From Chrysoperla carnea (Eukaryota; Arthropoda; Insecta; Neuroptera; Chrysopidae), in the NCBI RefSeq assembly GCF_905475395.1, contig NC_058341.1, positions 71,979,597 through 72,043,596 of the forward strand: a stretch of DNA of 64,000 nucleotides, in the 5' to 3' direction. The notes beneath the pieces are model-generated. The model saw nothing but the letters and a program-made list of their open reading frames with translations, ran no database searches and was not told where the DNA came from. The first letter of the stretch is position 1, and the number at the start of each line of letters is the position of its first letter. Shown piece after piece: positions 1 through 10,229 of this stretch. The translations under genes and the position numbers were made by a program.

Positions 1-153
1 TTTATCAATTTGATATGGTTCTCGACATAAAGGACACTTGTTTTCCTCTTCTTTTACTAATTTGTAGCAATCACCACATATTAAATGACTATTCACACAC
101 TCGTAAATATCTTGATCGTCTAAACAGACAGGACAGGTAAAATATTCAACAAT
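1..153 (-). CDS. RING-finger protein, exon, cut by the window edge
   Basis: The minus strand encodes a C3HC4 RING finger: CPVC, then a Cys eight residues on, a His, CxxC, and a final CPLC. The spacing is close to short Sina/viral RINGs. The family usually works as a ubiquitin E3 ligase through E2 binding. The reading frame is preceded at once by an in-frame TAG inside TTTATTTAG, so the exon probably starts at a splice acceptor at 153/154. A GTGAGT donor at 192 would give a 39-nt intron, but the upstream exon phase could not be settled. The gene lies in the flank of Polinton A, in what looks like remnant Polinton C. The RING motif is seen directly; E3 activity is inferred from the family. Confidence 0.6.
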   Translation of the reverse strand, partial: MVEYFTCPVCLDDQDIYECVNSHLICGDCYKLVKEEENKCPLCREPYQIDK

Positions 154-206
154 CTAAATAAAAAAATAAAAATTAAATAAAAATTAACTCACTTTTATAA
201 CTGATT

Positions 207-591
207 TTATTCCCAATCCTCATCATCTGTATTTGAAATTATATCCGAAGTATCCGAAGGAGTTTCATTAACTAAATATGGAATGAATAATTTTCTATAC
301 GAGAAAACATCAAAAAGTTCAAACTCCATCATTTGTTGAATATGTTCAAGAGCTACATTAAAATGTTTCAATTGATTTTAAAGGAAATCTCTGTCTTACA
401 ATCGTTAGTAGATTGTAAGTTGGTTGCTGATCTAAAACGTACCGTATGGTACTATTTAAATCTTTTGAAATTTGCTCATAATTTTTTTGACTATTGAACA
501 CTTGCAAAGAAAGCTCTATTATATTTCGACTTTTTAAAAAATTATTTTGATTGAATTTATAATTTTCAAAATATACCTTTTTGGCGTCCAT
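207..591 (-). pseudogene. Accessory ORF of element C with an acidic tail, frameshifted
   Basis: An ATG at 591 opens 77 codons that end at a TAA at 358-360. A second frame continues to a stop at 207-209 and ends in a Ser/Asp/Glu-rich tail (NTDDEDWE). The middle (YVLDQQPTY) faintly resembles the conserved YDYVLNHHPY stretch of the two-exon accessory genes at 39342-39897 and 30500-31009, which also end in acidic tails. It is therefore probably the homologous accessory gene of the older Polinton. The function is unknown. One indel near 355 breaks the frame. The relationship is weak and based on eye alignment only. Confidence 0.4.
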
Positions 592-640
592 ATTTAAAAT
601 TGTCTTTACACTATTTTAAATTAAATTTTACGCTAAAGAA

Positions 641-646
641 AACTTT
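641..646. repeat. Target-site duplication AACTTT of Polinton A, left copy
   Basis: AACTTT lies directly outside the left TIR and is repeated at 42309-42314 directly outside the right TIR. Polintons typically make 6-bp duplications, so this fixes both ends of element A to the base. Confidence 0.9.
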
Positions 647-989
647 AGTAGTAGGAAAATGTGCGTTCTGGGTCACTTTTGACCTAGTTTTCTTATATGA
701 CCTAGTTTTCTTATAAGGGGAGGGATAACCTTGTCTGGTGACCTACATTGAACGACCTTGTCTGGTGACCTACATTGAACGACCTTGTCTGGTATCCTAG
801 TTTTCTTATATGACCTTGTCTGGTTTGGAATACATTATGATGAGGTCAATGAACTGATGTAATTCTCCAACAATGGCATACTTCAACAATGACAACCTTC
901 TTGCTGAGAAGTCGTTGACAACTGATGTATGTTGAGATGTTACAAGTATAGAAATATAATTTTTTTAAAAGACAGTAGTAGGATTTGAA
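647..989 (+). repeat. Left terminal inverted repeat of element A
   Basis: About 340 bp match the complement of 41934-42308. The outer part holds a minisatellite of about 27 bp (GGTGACCTACATTGAACGAC then CTTGTCT), with two tandem units and further partial ones, next to repeats of GACCTAGTTTTCTTATA. The homology between the two ends stops at the B box of a tRNA-like sequence. The right copy has rearranged repeat units. Confidence 0.9.
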
Positions 990-1043
990 CGCTGGTTTCC
1001 TGGGTGTGAGTCTGATCACTTAACCACTCGGCCACAGCGGCCT
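974..1043 (-). other. tRNA-like Pol III module at the inner edge of TIR A
   Basis: On the minus strand an A box (TGGCCGAGTGG) and a B box (GTTCAAATCC) stand about 40 nt apart and are followed by TTTT, as in a type-2-like tRNA or tRNA-derived promoter. The acceptor ends do not pair and no clean anticodon stem forms, so this is tRNA-like rather than a functional tRNA gene. Transcription would run outward through the TIR. The B-box half is shared with the right TIR; the A-box half is not. Confidence 0.6.
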
Positions 1044-1061
1044 GTATAAAGAATAGCAAAA

Positions 1062-1200
1062 ATGCTCACAAGGTAAATGAACTTGAAATGTTAATTTTAA
1101 GTAAATTAGAAGGGTAAAAAAAATTTTAAATGATACAAATATGTAAATTCATTATATACATTTTTATTAAGAAAAAAATTTTTTTTGAATGTTAAAAACA
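1062..1200. repeat. Direct repeat flanking the accessory cassette, copy 1
   Basis: About 135 bp starting CACAAGGTAAATGAAC recur in the same orientation at about 2668-2800 with small differences. The two copies bracket the ankyrin-like gene and the 155-aa gene. This arrangement could allow cassette gain, loss or inversion by homologous recombination. Confidence 0.75.
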
Positions 1201-1230
1201 TATTACATAAGATTTTGTATTATGAAATCT

Positions 1231-1845
1231 TTAATTTTTAAATAGTCGTTTGTTTACATTATTGCTCGGCGACCAATCTTCGCTTCCACAAACATCCTCT
1301 TCTTCGATTAAATTAATGAATTCCCCTTCTTCATTCGTAGGTGATGTTATTTTTCTCAACAACCATTTCCAAGTATTCAAATTTTTCGAAAAAAGATAAA
1401 AGTTCAGTTCAATGTTATTTTCCATGCATGAATTAAAAAGAGATTCCAATGCTTTAACTCGTCCATAGGTAATGCATGCAATTAATCCATATTGTAAGTA
1501 TTTTTGCAAGCTATTCTTTTTTAAAAATACTTCAATGGCAGCATCGAAATCTAAAGATCCGTTAAATAATTCTTTAATTTTTCCAAAATGCTGATTTAGT
1601 TGGTATATGTGTTTTATTTTATATTTGATTAAACAATCAATAATGTGATGATGATTCCGTTTGACGGCCATAGATAGAAAACTTGATAGAATAAATCTAG
1701 GATATTTTCCTAAAATGTATTCTATTAGTTCAAGATTACCATATCGTAGTCCAGCAACATAAAACTTTAAATGTATTCTATATTGATTTTGATACAGTTC
1801 ATTGTTGAAGTAGTCAATTGTTAACTCTCTTAAGTCACCAATCAT
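1231..1845 (-). CDS. Ankyrin-like accessory protein (element A), 204 aa
   Basis: The ORF is intact. It has helical repeats resembling degenerate ankyrin units (GLRYGNLELIEYIL near residue 32, SMAVKRNHHHIIDCLI near 58, ITYGRVKALESLF near 124) followed by an acidic tail with DVCGSED. A close homologue lies at 35211-35885 in element B. Both start MI(G/A)xLRxLTID, which supports this ATG. Ankyrin proteins of large DNA viruses often bind host factors, but no function can be assigned here. A G-rich box (1906-1916) and a TATAAAAA (886-893 of line 1000s: 1886-1893) lie upstream on the coding strand. Confidence 0.75.
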   Translation of the reverse strand: MIGDLRELTIDYFNNELYQNQYRIHLKFYVAGLRYGNLELIEYILGKYPRFILSSFLSMAVKRNHHHIIDCLIKYKIKHIYQLNQHFGKIKELFNGSLDFDAAIEVFLKKNSLQKYLQYGLIACITYGRVKALESLFNSCMENNIELNFYLFSKNLNTWKWLLRKITSPTNEEGEFINLIEEEDVCGSEDWSPSNNVNKRLFKN

Positions 1846-1885
1846 GATTTAAGCAAAATTATTCATTTAAAATCATATAATGCGA

Positions 1886-1916
1886 TTTTTATAACATCAA
1901 AAAGCCTCCCCTCCTT
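1886..1916 (-). promoter_or_regulatory. G-box plus TATA promoter of the ankyrin-like gene (A)
   Basis: On the minus strand GGAGGGGAGG is followed about 12 nt later by TATAAAAA, about 40 nt before the ATG. The same box-then-TATA order precedes the homologous gene in B (35139-35169). Confidence 0.5.
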
Positions 1917-2016
1917 TCCATATAATATTCAAACAGTTTAAAAGATAACATGGTTTTATGTTTTAATGAAATAATACACATTTATTATTATAAAAAAAAC
2001 TTCCATGTACATCTTT

Positions 2017-2484
2017 TTAGAGATGTAGATAATTATTTATTCTATATACATTCTGAATCGCACATATTCCATTATGGATTATACACCTAGGAAAATTTTT
2101 CTTTTTACTCTCTTTATATTCTTCCTCATCAAAAGTCCATGTATCTTCAATGTTGCTTACACTTATATTAAATAAATCCTTACACCACTCTACTTTCTCA
2201 ATTCCTTTAACATAAATATTATCACAATCTCTTAAAATATCGTTAACAATTAATTGAACATCGTTGAAATGTGCATATCCATCTTCCCAATCAATTCCAT
2301 GGAAATTTTTGCTCAACCATCGATTTGAAGATTGTGATTTATTATCAAGAAACTGCCATTTATATGGAGGTTTAACCATAAAATGTTGTATTTCTTTACC
2401 ATTTTTCAAGATTGCCAATTCTTTCAATATAAATTTATTATTCATATCTTTAAAACGTTGTAAATCTACAATTGTGCTACTCAT
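2017..2484 (-). CDS. Conserved Polinton accessory protein of unknown function, 155 aa
   Basis: This is an intact ORF whose homologue, with one in-frame stop, is at 34401-34871 in element B. Conserved blocks are IVDLQxF near the start, FILKELAILKNG, a W-rich middle (WLSKNFHGIDWEDGYAHFN) and YVKGxEKVxWCKDLFNI. The initial VDLQ and KELAIL strands could suggest an RNase H/exonuclease-like fold, but the full acidic set is not evident, so this is only a guess. It sits beside the ankyrin-like gene in both elements, so the pair behaves as a cassette. Confidence 0.65.
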   Translation of the reverse strand: MSSTIVDLQRFKDMNNKFILKELAILKNGKEIQHFMVKPPYKWQFLDNKSQSSNRWLSKNFHGIDWEDGYAHFNDVQLIVNDILRDCDNIYVKGIEKVEWCKDLFNISVSNIEDTWTFDEEEYKESKKKNFPRCIIHNGICAIQNVYRINNYLHL

Positions 2485-2553
2485 GACGGAAATACTATTA
2501 TCTTGTTGATAAAAAATTTAAAAACTCAAAAATTTATTGTAAAGCTTTCTTAT

Positions 2554-2573
2554 CATATACTTTTTCCCCTACC
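2554..2573 (-). promoter_or_regulatory. Shared promoter box GGTAGGGGAAAAAGTATATG
   Basis: It lies about 70 bp upstream of the ATG at 2484. Near-identical boxes are found upstream of two other minus-strand genes of element A (3213-3231 and 39979-39997). It combines a G-run with an AAAAAGTATAT TATA-like core. Confidence 0.5.
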
Positions 2574-2667
2574 AAAAACAAAATACTGGAAAGTCTATCA
2601 TTATTAATTTTTTTAATAAACCATGATTACTAAAATTATTTTAATAATATATTTCCAAAACAATAGT

Positions 2668-2800
2668 CACAAGGTAAATGAACTAGAAATGTTAATTTTA
2701 AGTAAGTAAATTAGAAAGGTAAAAAAATTTTAAATGATACAAATATGTAAATTCATTTTATATATTTTTTATTAAGAAAAAAAATTGTTAAAAGCATATT
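2668..2800. repeat. Direct repeat flanking the accessory cassette, copy 2
   Basis: This is the second copy of the 1062-1200 repeat, same orientation, with a GTAA insertion and small substitutions. Confidence 0.75.
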
Positions 2801-2863
2801 ATATAATATTTTTCTCAACAACCATAATAATATATATATAATCTTACTATCACTAAAAAAAAA

Positions 2864-3175
2864 TTAATGATAAAATAGGTCTAGCTCGTAGTTCCACAAT
2901 TTTCTCCCATCTCTTATTCCAAGATGTTTTAAGTGTTTACTGCACCAATGCATTGATATATCGTCCATTGCATAAAAATCCTCATTTTCTCCATCCTTTT
3001 TTAAAATATTTTCAATTTTATTTTTTAATCGTTGAATAGTTCCAACATTCATTGAGTTTGGCTTTTCCAATTTTTTAATTCTTATGGTATAGGTACTACC
3101 ATTTTGTTTTTTCACTATCACTTCTTCTATCACTTCTTTATTAATTATCACTTTAACTGTTGTCAAGTCCAACAT
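2864..3175 (-). CDS. Small unknown ORF, 103 aa (element A only)
   Basis: An intact ORF with a Lys/Glu-rich start (VIINKEVIEEVIVKKQ) and a C-terminal WCSKHLKHLGIRDGRKLW block. I do not recognise it and found no homologue in element B. The promoter-like box at 3213-3231 is placed as in other accessory genes, which supports expression. It could be a spurious ORF in AT-rich DNA, but the upstream box makes a gene more likely. Confidence 0.45.
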   Translation of the reverse strand: MLDLTTVKVIINKEVIEEVIVKKQNGSTYTIRIKKLEKPNSMNVGTIQRLKNKIENILKKDGENEDFYAMDDISMHWCSKHLKHLGIRDGRKLWNYELDLFYH

Positions 3176-3204
3176 GTTTAATTTTTTTAGTAAAGAATTT
3201 TAAA

Positions 3205-3490
3205 AAACAAAATATATACTTTTTCACTACCAATATTAAAATACTAGAAAGTTTATGTTTATTATTAACTTTTTATCAAACCATTAGCTTTTGATTATAT
3301 AATTTTTGTTTACATCAATAGTAAAATATTAGCATACGTGTTTGAACTAAAGTTCATAAGTTCAGAAGTTCATGTTCTTTATAAGTTCATTAAACTAACA
3401 TTAAAAAAATGCAAGATCAATGACAAAACTTTTTTAAATAAATGTACAACTAAATTCAATAAACTATCATTTTTTTATAAACCATTAAGG
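3205..3490. repeat. Dispersed direct repeat within element A, copy 1 (about 270 bp)
   Basis: The segment includes the promoter box and runs through TACATCAATAGTAAAATATTAGC and TTAAATAAATGTACAAC. It recurs at about 39972-40250 in the same orientation. Part of it is open for 63 codons (3338-3529), but no coding similarity was seen. The remaining 3490-4090 is AT-rich, with a T-run at 3739-3758 and no supported gene. Confidence 0.75.
3213..3231 (-). promoter_or_regulatory. Shared promoter box (GGTAGTGAAAAAGTATATA)
   Basis: It lies about 40-55 bp upstream of the ATG at 3175. Same core as 2554-2573 and 39979-39997. Confidence 0.5.
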
Positions 3491-4097
3491 TTGCATGGAC
3501 ACTACCTCGTAAGTCATAATAGAATCTAATTTTTTTTTATTAAAATCAAAAACTTAAATACGAATTCATAATTCATTACTATAATTTAACCGTTATCTAA
3601 CATTATTATTAATTATTTTTAATTATCTCAGAGTGATATTTCCATGAATTTCTAATCTTTTGAATTAAAATAGCTTCAAAGCCTTAGCTAGATAATTTTT
3701 TTATTTTAATTTTAACGTATTCTATGAAAGAGAAGTTTTTTTTTTTTTTTTTTTTTTAATCTTCCTATGGAGATATATAACCTACATGTTAAATTTCTAT
3801 TTTTTAATAATTTAATAAACGATAACCCTTTGTCAGATCTATTCCAAAAAAAAATTAATTTAGACGCATAAGATAGCAATTTATAACATATAAAAAAAAT
3901 TAGCTTCTAATCTTCAAAATTACATTAGTGTTCATACAACCTTAAATTCAATAAATAAATTTATTATGCAATTTTATGTTAAGATATTATAATAATAGAA
4001 GAGTTAATATATAATGAAATAATAAAAAAATCGAAATATTAGAATGTCAGATACACATATTATTGATAAAATATTAAATAGTATGTTCTGAAAAAAA

Positions 4098-4106
4098 TAT
4101 AAATAG
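4098..4106 (+). promoter_or_regulatory. TATA box of PolB (A)
   Basis: TATAAATAG lies about 107 bp upstream of the exon 1 ATG at 4213, with possible initiator sequence near 4130-4140. Confidence 0.5.
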
Positions 4107-4212
4107 GAAAAAAAAATCTCTTAATATTCATTTAGTATACAGCTTTCATCTAGTTTAATAAACAGTATTTTTTTTTCAAACTCTGTGTGTGTGTGTGTTT
4201 TTTTTTATAAAT

Positions 4213-7200
4213 ATGTCTACGCAAATAACTGAGGTAAGTTTTATAAATTTTTTTTACTTAAAATTTTTTACTTAAACTAAAAAAAAAAAATTATTTACAA
4301 TTTTTATTAGTTCATACCCGATTGGCACTCTTCCATAACTGACGAAATGTTGATTGAAACGGTTATAAAAATGGAATCCGAATTGATTCAAACCACTATA
4401 AAAATGAAATCCAATAATATTCCAAAAATTTATGTTTTGGAAGATGTTAACATATCAAATCCATCTTCTACGCTCATTAACCCTCTTCCGCTTACAGATC
4501 TTACATTGCTACCAATAGAAAGTTACCCTCCATTAGACCTAGACAGTCATTTCTCTCCAAACTTAGCTTCTTCCTCAAACAATTTTCAACCAATAGATGA
4601 TTTACTCAGAGAATTGAATTCATATTTATTCTCTAGTGAATCAGATGCAAATTTAAATTCTGCTGCTCATCATAGTGAATCAAACAGACCTGAATACATT
4701 CAACATATACCATCAAGTAAACCAACAGACATTCAACATATACCATCAAGTAAACCAACACACATTCAACATATTAATTTATTGCCAAGTAAATCTACAA
4801 ACATTCAACATTCTCCAAGATCATCGCTTTTTCGTCGTTGCAAATTGAAAATAAAAACTAATAATAATAATAGAAACAAACATAATTCCTATAAAATAAA
4901 TAGCCAAGAGGTAATTGATTTGACAAAAGAAGAAGATGAAAAAGATAATATTAAAAAAAGAAGCCTTGAACAAGCAGGTAAAAATAACTCATTTAAAAAT
5001 TTTTGTATTAATTGTTAATATTTTCTTAAAAATTTGTTTCTTAGGATTATCATCACCTTCATCATCATCTAAAACAAAGAAATTATTATCACCAGAATCA
5101 TCTTCCTCACCAGAATCACCTTCAAAATCAAATAATACAAATAATGAAGCATCATCTAGCTGTATGCTTCCTACATTCTCACCATTAGATGAAACAAAAA
5201 CATGGATAGCTGTTAATTGTTTTAAAAATAAAATTTTTGCTGGAAGGTTAGTAAATTACGAGAATGCTAAGGACTTATCCACATTTTTTAAATATAAGAA
5301 AAAACTAGTATCCGATAAAATTAGAGAATACTTATCTCTACACACTTTAATTAAAGTTTCATTTGGAATAAGATGTGATTTTGTAATTAAAAAAAGCGAT
5401 ACAGAAGTCATAGATACATTTCATTTCATGCTTAATCTTCAACACTTTGATCAAACCACTGAGTTTTCTGCTTGGTATAAGGATGCGCTAAACAATCTTA
5501 TAGTAAGGTTAGAAGAGTTTCAACAAAGAGGCTCAAATGCTACACTAGATAAAATTCTTTGTTTAGAATTAATTGTAGCACAATTTGACCCAATAAGAGG
5601 TGAAACTTATATACCTCTACCAAAAGATTTAAAAAAAAAAAAAAAAAAAAAGATTTTAGATAAAAAAGCCTGCATTTATATTCAAAATGAAGATAGCTAT
5701 TGCTTTGCTTATTGTCTTTTAGCACATTTTATCCCTGTAGAAGAGCATAGTTATAGAGTTTCAAAGTATCCACAAAACTTTTATGAAATATTTAATTTTA
5801 ACAACATCAAATTTCCAGTAGAACTTAAAGATATACCTAAAATCGAGAAAAATAATAATTTTTCTATAAATGTATATGGTTTATCAGATTCTGGTTTGGT
5901 AAATGGTCCTTTATATTTCACCAAACAAAAGAAACAACAACACATAAACTTACTCATGATTAATGATAACATTAAATTCCACTACTGTCTTATTAAAAAT
6001 CTATCAAGACTTTGTTCTTCTCAAAAATCAAAAAATCATTTACAAAAGTTTTTCTGTGATAGATGTCTTCAACATTTCAATATTAGAGAAAAATACAGTG
6101 AACATCTAGAACTGTGCAATGTTTTTAATGAAGTAAAAACTGTATTTCCTACAGGGAAAGATGTAATATTAGAATTTAAAAATTATAAAAATAAACAATT
6201 TCTCCCTTTCGTAATATATTCAGATTTTGAATGTTTTCTTCCAAAAATCATTGGTAACATTAGCAATACTAATAACAACACTTCATATTTCCAACATCAT
6301 ATACCATACTCTGTAGCTCTAAAAGTTATATGTTCCTATGACTCTTCAAAAAATGAGTATTATTCATATTCAGGTCTTGATGTAGCAAAATGGTTCATTA
6401 GTAAATTGAGAGAAATTTTAAATTCAATTGAAAGTATATATAAAACTATTATACCTATACATATGACTGAAGAAGACGAACTCATATTTCAATCGTCAAC
6501 TGTTTGTTACGTTTGTGAGAAACCCTTTTTGGAAGGAGAGGCTAAAGTTAGAGATCACTGTCACTTAACATCAAAATTTAGTAGGGCTTCTCATGAGGGG
6601 TGTAATATTAATTATACTCTTCCAAATTTTGTTCCAGTATTTTTTCATAACGGCTCTCGTTATGGTTTCAATTTTTTTATTCGTGAATTGGGATATGATG
6701 ATGGGGATATTCATGCTATTCCTATTAACAGCGAACGATATATATCTTTTTCTAAAAAAATTAACTTTTTATATGTTAGGTTTATCGACTCATGCAGATT
6801 TATGCAAAGCTCTCTCGATACTCTAGTAAAAAATTTAGATGATAATCAATTTGAAATTCTAAAAGAGGAATTTGGAGCATCCCATCCCCATCTGAATTTA
6901 TTAAAGAAAAAGGGAATCTTTCCTTATGATTATGTAACCGAATGGAATCAACTAAATGAAACTGTTTTACCAGAACCTGATTCTTTTTTTAATCAATTAA
7001 CAGATAGCAATATAAGCAAAGAAGAATATGAACATGCGAAAAATGTTTGGGAAAAATTTCATATTAAAAATTTAGGTGAATATGCCGATATTTATTTAAA
7101 ATGTGATGTTTTACTATTAGCATGTGTGTTTGAAAATTTTCGTAAAATTTCATAATGATTTCCCGTTTCTACCAGAACATAAAATAGTTAATAAACAAAA

Positions 7201-8206
7201 AAAATTAGTAAGTACTTTCTATAGTAAACATAAATATATTCTTCACTTAAAAAATTTGCAACAAGCTTTAAAATATGGTTTGAAATTAACAGCAAGACAT
7301 AGGATTCTACGTTTTTCTCAATCATTGTGGTTGAAAAAATACATTGATTTAAATACTGAGAAAAGAACTAATGCAAAAAAAAATTCTTTTGAAAAAGACT
7401 TTTTCAAATTGATTAATAATGCAATGTTTGGTAAAACCATGGAATCTGTGCGTAAAAGATCTAAATGTAAATTGATAACAAGATACGAAGGAAAAAACGG
7501 AGTGAGAAATCTAATAAGTAGTCCATATTGCAAAAAATTTACAGTAATAGCTGAAAATTTACTAGTAATAGAATTACAACCTTCTGAACTTAAATTTGAT
7601 AAACCGATTATAGTAGGAGCATGTGTTCTTGAACTCTCCAAGCTACCTATGTTTAACTTTCATTATAAATATATGAAAAAATGGTTTGCAAATCTAACTC
7701 TTATGTATACGGATACAGATTCACTAGTATATCATATTATTAAAAAAGATCGAAATGAGATGGATATCTATCAGAGAATAAAGCATAACTTTGAATTGTT
7801 CGATACTTCAGACTACCCAGAAAATAATATTTTTAACATTCATAGGCATAATAAAAAAGTTTTAGGATGTTTTAAAGATGAAACAAATAAGGAAATAATA
7901 ACACAGTTTTGTGCCTTAAAAGCAAAAATGTATTCGTTCAAACTAGAATCAGATAATACGATAAAGAAGGCAAAAGGAGTTGTTAAAGCTACTCTAAAGA
8001 AAATTACATTTAATGATTATGTAAATACTCTGTTTAATGAAGAAAGTGTTTATAGTGATATGTATAGAATACTAAGCAAAAACCTTGAATTGTATACTAT
8101 AAAACAGCGTAAAAAAACTTTGTCATCAGATGATGATAAACGCGTAATTCAAGAAAATAAAATTGATACACTAGCTCTTGGTTATAAAAAAATTAATAAT
8201 TTGTAA
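4213..8206 (+). pseudogene. PolB: Protein-primed DNA polymerase B of element A, deleted and frameshifted
   Basis: It would replicate the element from terminal-protein-primed ends. Exon 1 is 4213-4233 (MSTQITE) and exon 2 is 4311-4977. Exon 3 starts at 5045. Introns 4234-4310 and 4978-5044 are GT-AG and in phase. Exon 2 is a low-complexity tail with PSSKPT/IQHI repeats and VIDLTKEEDE, which resembles a SUMO-interacting motif. Downstream are a C2-type zinc finger (CDRC near 6059), exonuclease YSDFEC, an Endo VII/HNH-like zinc site (CYVC..DHCH), motif B NNAMFGKTME and motif C YTDTDS. About 410 bp are missing at about 7150, removing polymerase motif A and shifting the frame, so it is inactive. 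An A19 run at 5631-5650 encodes poly-Lys. Confidence 0.9.
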
Positions 8207-8303
8207 TTTTTTAATGGCGATAGTTTTGTAATTTATATAAAAAAAAGGAATTGGTAATAAAAAAACTATTTAAAAAAAAAATTTTTATTTTTTTTTTTGA
8301 TAT

Positions 8304-9230
8304 TTATAACAAATTCTCTCTAAGTATCCATTCAGATTCATTAAATCCTAACCATTATACCAACACCATGTTATTTTTCCTTTTTAAAATTTTTTCAACT
8401 AAATATATATTGGGGAAATTAGTTTTCAATAATTCATATTGGTAAAATGAACCTAATATTGGATTCCCAGCCAAGTCTTCCAATAGATATGAATAGGGAT
8501 CTGTAGATTGAATTTTAACAATCTTGAAAACTTCCATAGACCAATTTGGTGTATATTTTTTTTCAAATACATGTTTGTATTTGGTTATTCGAACAAAATC
8601 TCCGATTGAGAATCTTCTATTAGCTTTTTGTTTAGAAGGAGGAGGAGGGTCATTATGATATGCTGTTTTCAACAATATTTCTTCATGTTCTTCAGAAACT
8701 TCACTAGGCTTCATTCCAGTTGTTCGATGTTTTTGATTATTATAAGTTTCAACAATTTTTTGAAGAATATCAATCCACTTGTAAGATCCATTAAGCGAAA
8801 ATTGTTTATATAACATATTCTTCAATGTTCTATTGAATCGTTCTATAATTGCACATTTTTTCGTGGAATAACTTGGATAAATGTTAATATTATGTTGTTT
8901 CATCAACTTTTGAAAATGTGAGTAGAAAAATTCTTTCCCTTGATCAACATGTAAATTCTTAGGTGATGTAGTTCTATTCAATATTTTTTCAAATGCATTT
9001 GTTACTTCTTTCCCGGTTTTTGTTTTCAAAGGTTCACAGAAAGCAAATTTAGAAAAACAATTGATTACAGTAAGTATATATTTATACCCATTATTTTCTT
9101 TGGAATAATTTGTCATTTCTCTTTAATCAGCTTCAAATAAATCATTTAAACCAAATAATTTATATTTACGTCTAGGAAAGTTTACTCTTACAGGTTTGTG
9201 AATTTCATTTAGTATTTCTTCCTTTTCCAT
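8304..9230 (-). pseudogene. INT: Retroviral-type integrase with chromodomain-like tail (A), two stops
   Basis: The DDE integrase would insert the linear element and generate the 6-bp duplication. Start MEKEE at 9230. The first catalytic Asp is in LFEAD, the second in LHVDQG, and Glu is in IIERFNRT. The C-terminal part has the conserved VEKILKR start of a chromodomain-like tail. In-frame TAA codons at 9123-9125 (Leu in B) and 8355-8357 (Lys in B) break it; the end of the frame is at 8304-8306. It converges tail-to-tail on PolB, as in elements B, C and E. Confidence 0.9.
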
Positions 9231-9407
9231 TATACACTGATTTTTTTGGAAAATTACACAACTTTTTATGATTTTTTTTATTTGTGTGTATAATAAATAA
9301 ACAATTAATATAAAAAAAGTACAGAATGAAATATTTGTATGTGTTCTTGCTTCAAAATCCATTTTACGAGTGCTTATCCTGCTATTAAAAAAATTGTTTA
9401 TAAATAT

Positions 9408-10184
9408 TTATGCAACAATCCCGAGTTCTTTTAATTCACTTAAAATGCTTATAATTTCATTTTTTACTCCATTATTTCCCGCACGTTTTTCTGCATTTAG
9501 AAGCTTAAGACGTGAAATTAATTCATTTGGGTCATCGAAATAAATTATTTTTGGGTTATATAGGCTACGATATGATATCCCCCCACCTTCATGAAACAAT
9601 TTTGAAATAATATTATGATATTTCCGACTACGATTTCCATCAATTTGACCATTATTTTTAAATTTTTTACGATGTGCATTTGTCAATTCTAATATATTTT
9701 TATACAATTGCAAATCACTTTCTTCAAAGTTTTCAGGTGTTTTCTTAAACAACAATTCACATATTCCATTAGTAAGCGGAAACATTTTCTTTCCATTAAG
9801 ATAGATATGATCATTTTGGAATTTAACAGGTGTATTACCAATTTTCCATTCTCCATTCTCATCCTCTCTAACACCATAAATATTTCTTTTATCTTTTAAA
9901 TGTTCATATTGCTGTATATATTTCATAACATTTGGAATATAATTTTCTTTTTTAATATTCAATATTTCTTTCTCATTTTGTATTTCATCTTTAATTATAG
10001 GTGATTTAGATATTTTTTCTGATAGTTCATTTATGGGCTTTACAATGGGATTATATAATGTTTGTAAATTTTGCTCCAATCTCTGCTCACCACGTTTTAA
10101 TAATAAATATTTGGCTCTTATATTTTTTCTAGCACTAATTATTTTATGTTTAATTTGTTGTTCTTTTGCTATTTTTTCATCCAT
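9408..10184 (-). CDS. Conserved Polinton coiled-coil protein of unknown role (A), 258 aa
   Basis: The conserved start is MDEKIAKEQQ at 10184. The N-terminal third is charged and probably coiled coil (KYLLLKRGEQRLEQNL). The C-terminal domain has IYGxxxDxxGEWKIGN, LTNGICELLFKK and ILELTNAHRKKF, then a short tail. From memory this resembles a domain of unknown function (DUF8207-like) found in many arthropod Polinton proteins; that name is not verified. The gene lies between integrase and ATPase on the same strand. The A copy is intact; the B copy is frameshifted near its end. A structural or packaging role is only an inference from position. Confidence 0.75.
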   Translation of the reverse strand: MDEKIAKEQQIKHKIISARKNIRAKYLLLKRGEQRLEQNLQTLYNPIVKPINELSEKISKSPIIKDEIQNEKEILNIKKENYIPNVMKYIQQYEHLKDKRNIYGVREDENGEWKIGNTPVKFQNDHIYLNGKKMFPLTNGICELLFKKTPENFEESDLQLYKNILELTNAHRKKFKNNGQIDGNRSRKYHNIISKLFHEGGGISYRSLYNPKIIYFDDPNELISRLKLLNAEKRAGNNGVKNEIISILSELKELGIVA

Positions 10185-10229
10185 AATGAACAACTGAAGA
10201 TTTACATCTGCCGCAAATTAACCTACATC

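Noticed and set aside
3338..3529. 63-codon ORF in the 270-bp repeat
   Set aside because: Not kept open in the second copy; no protein features.
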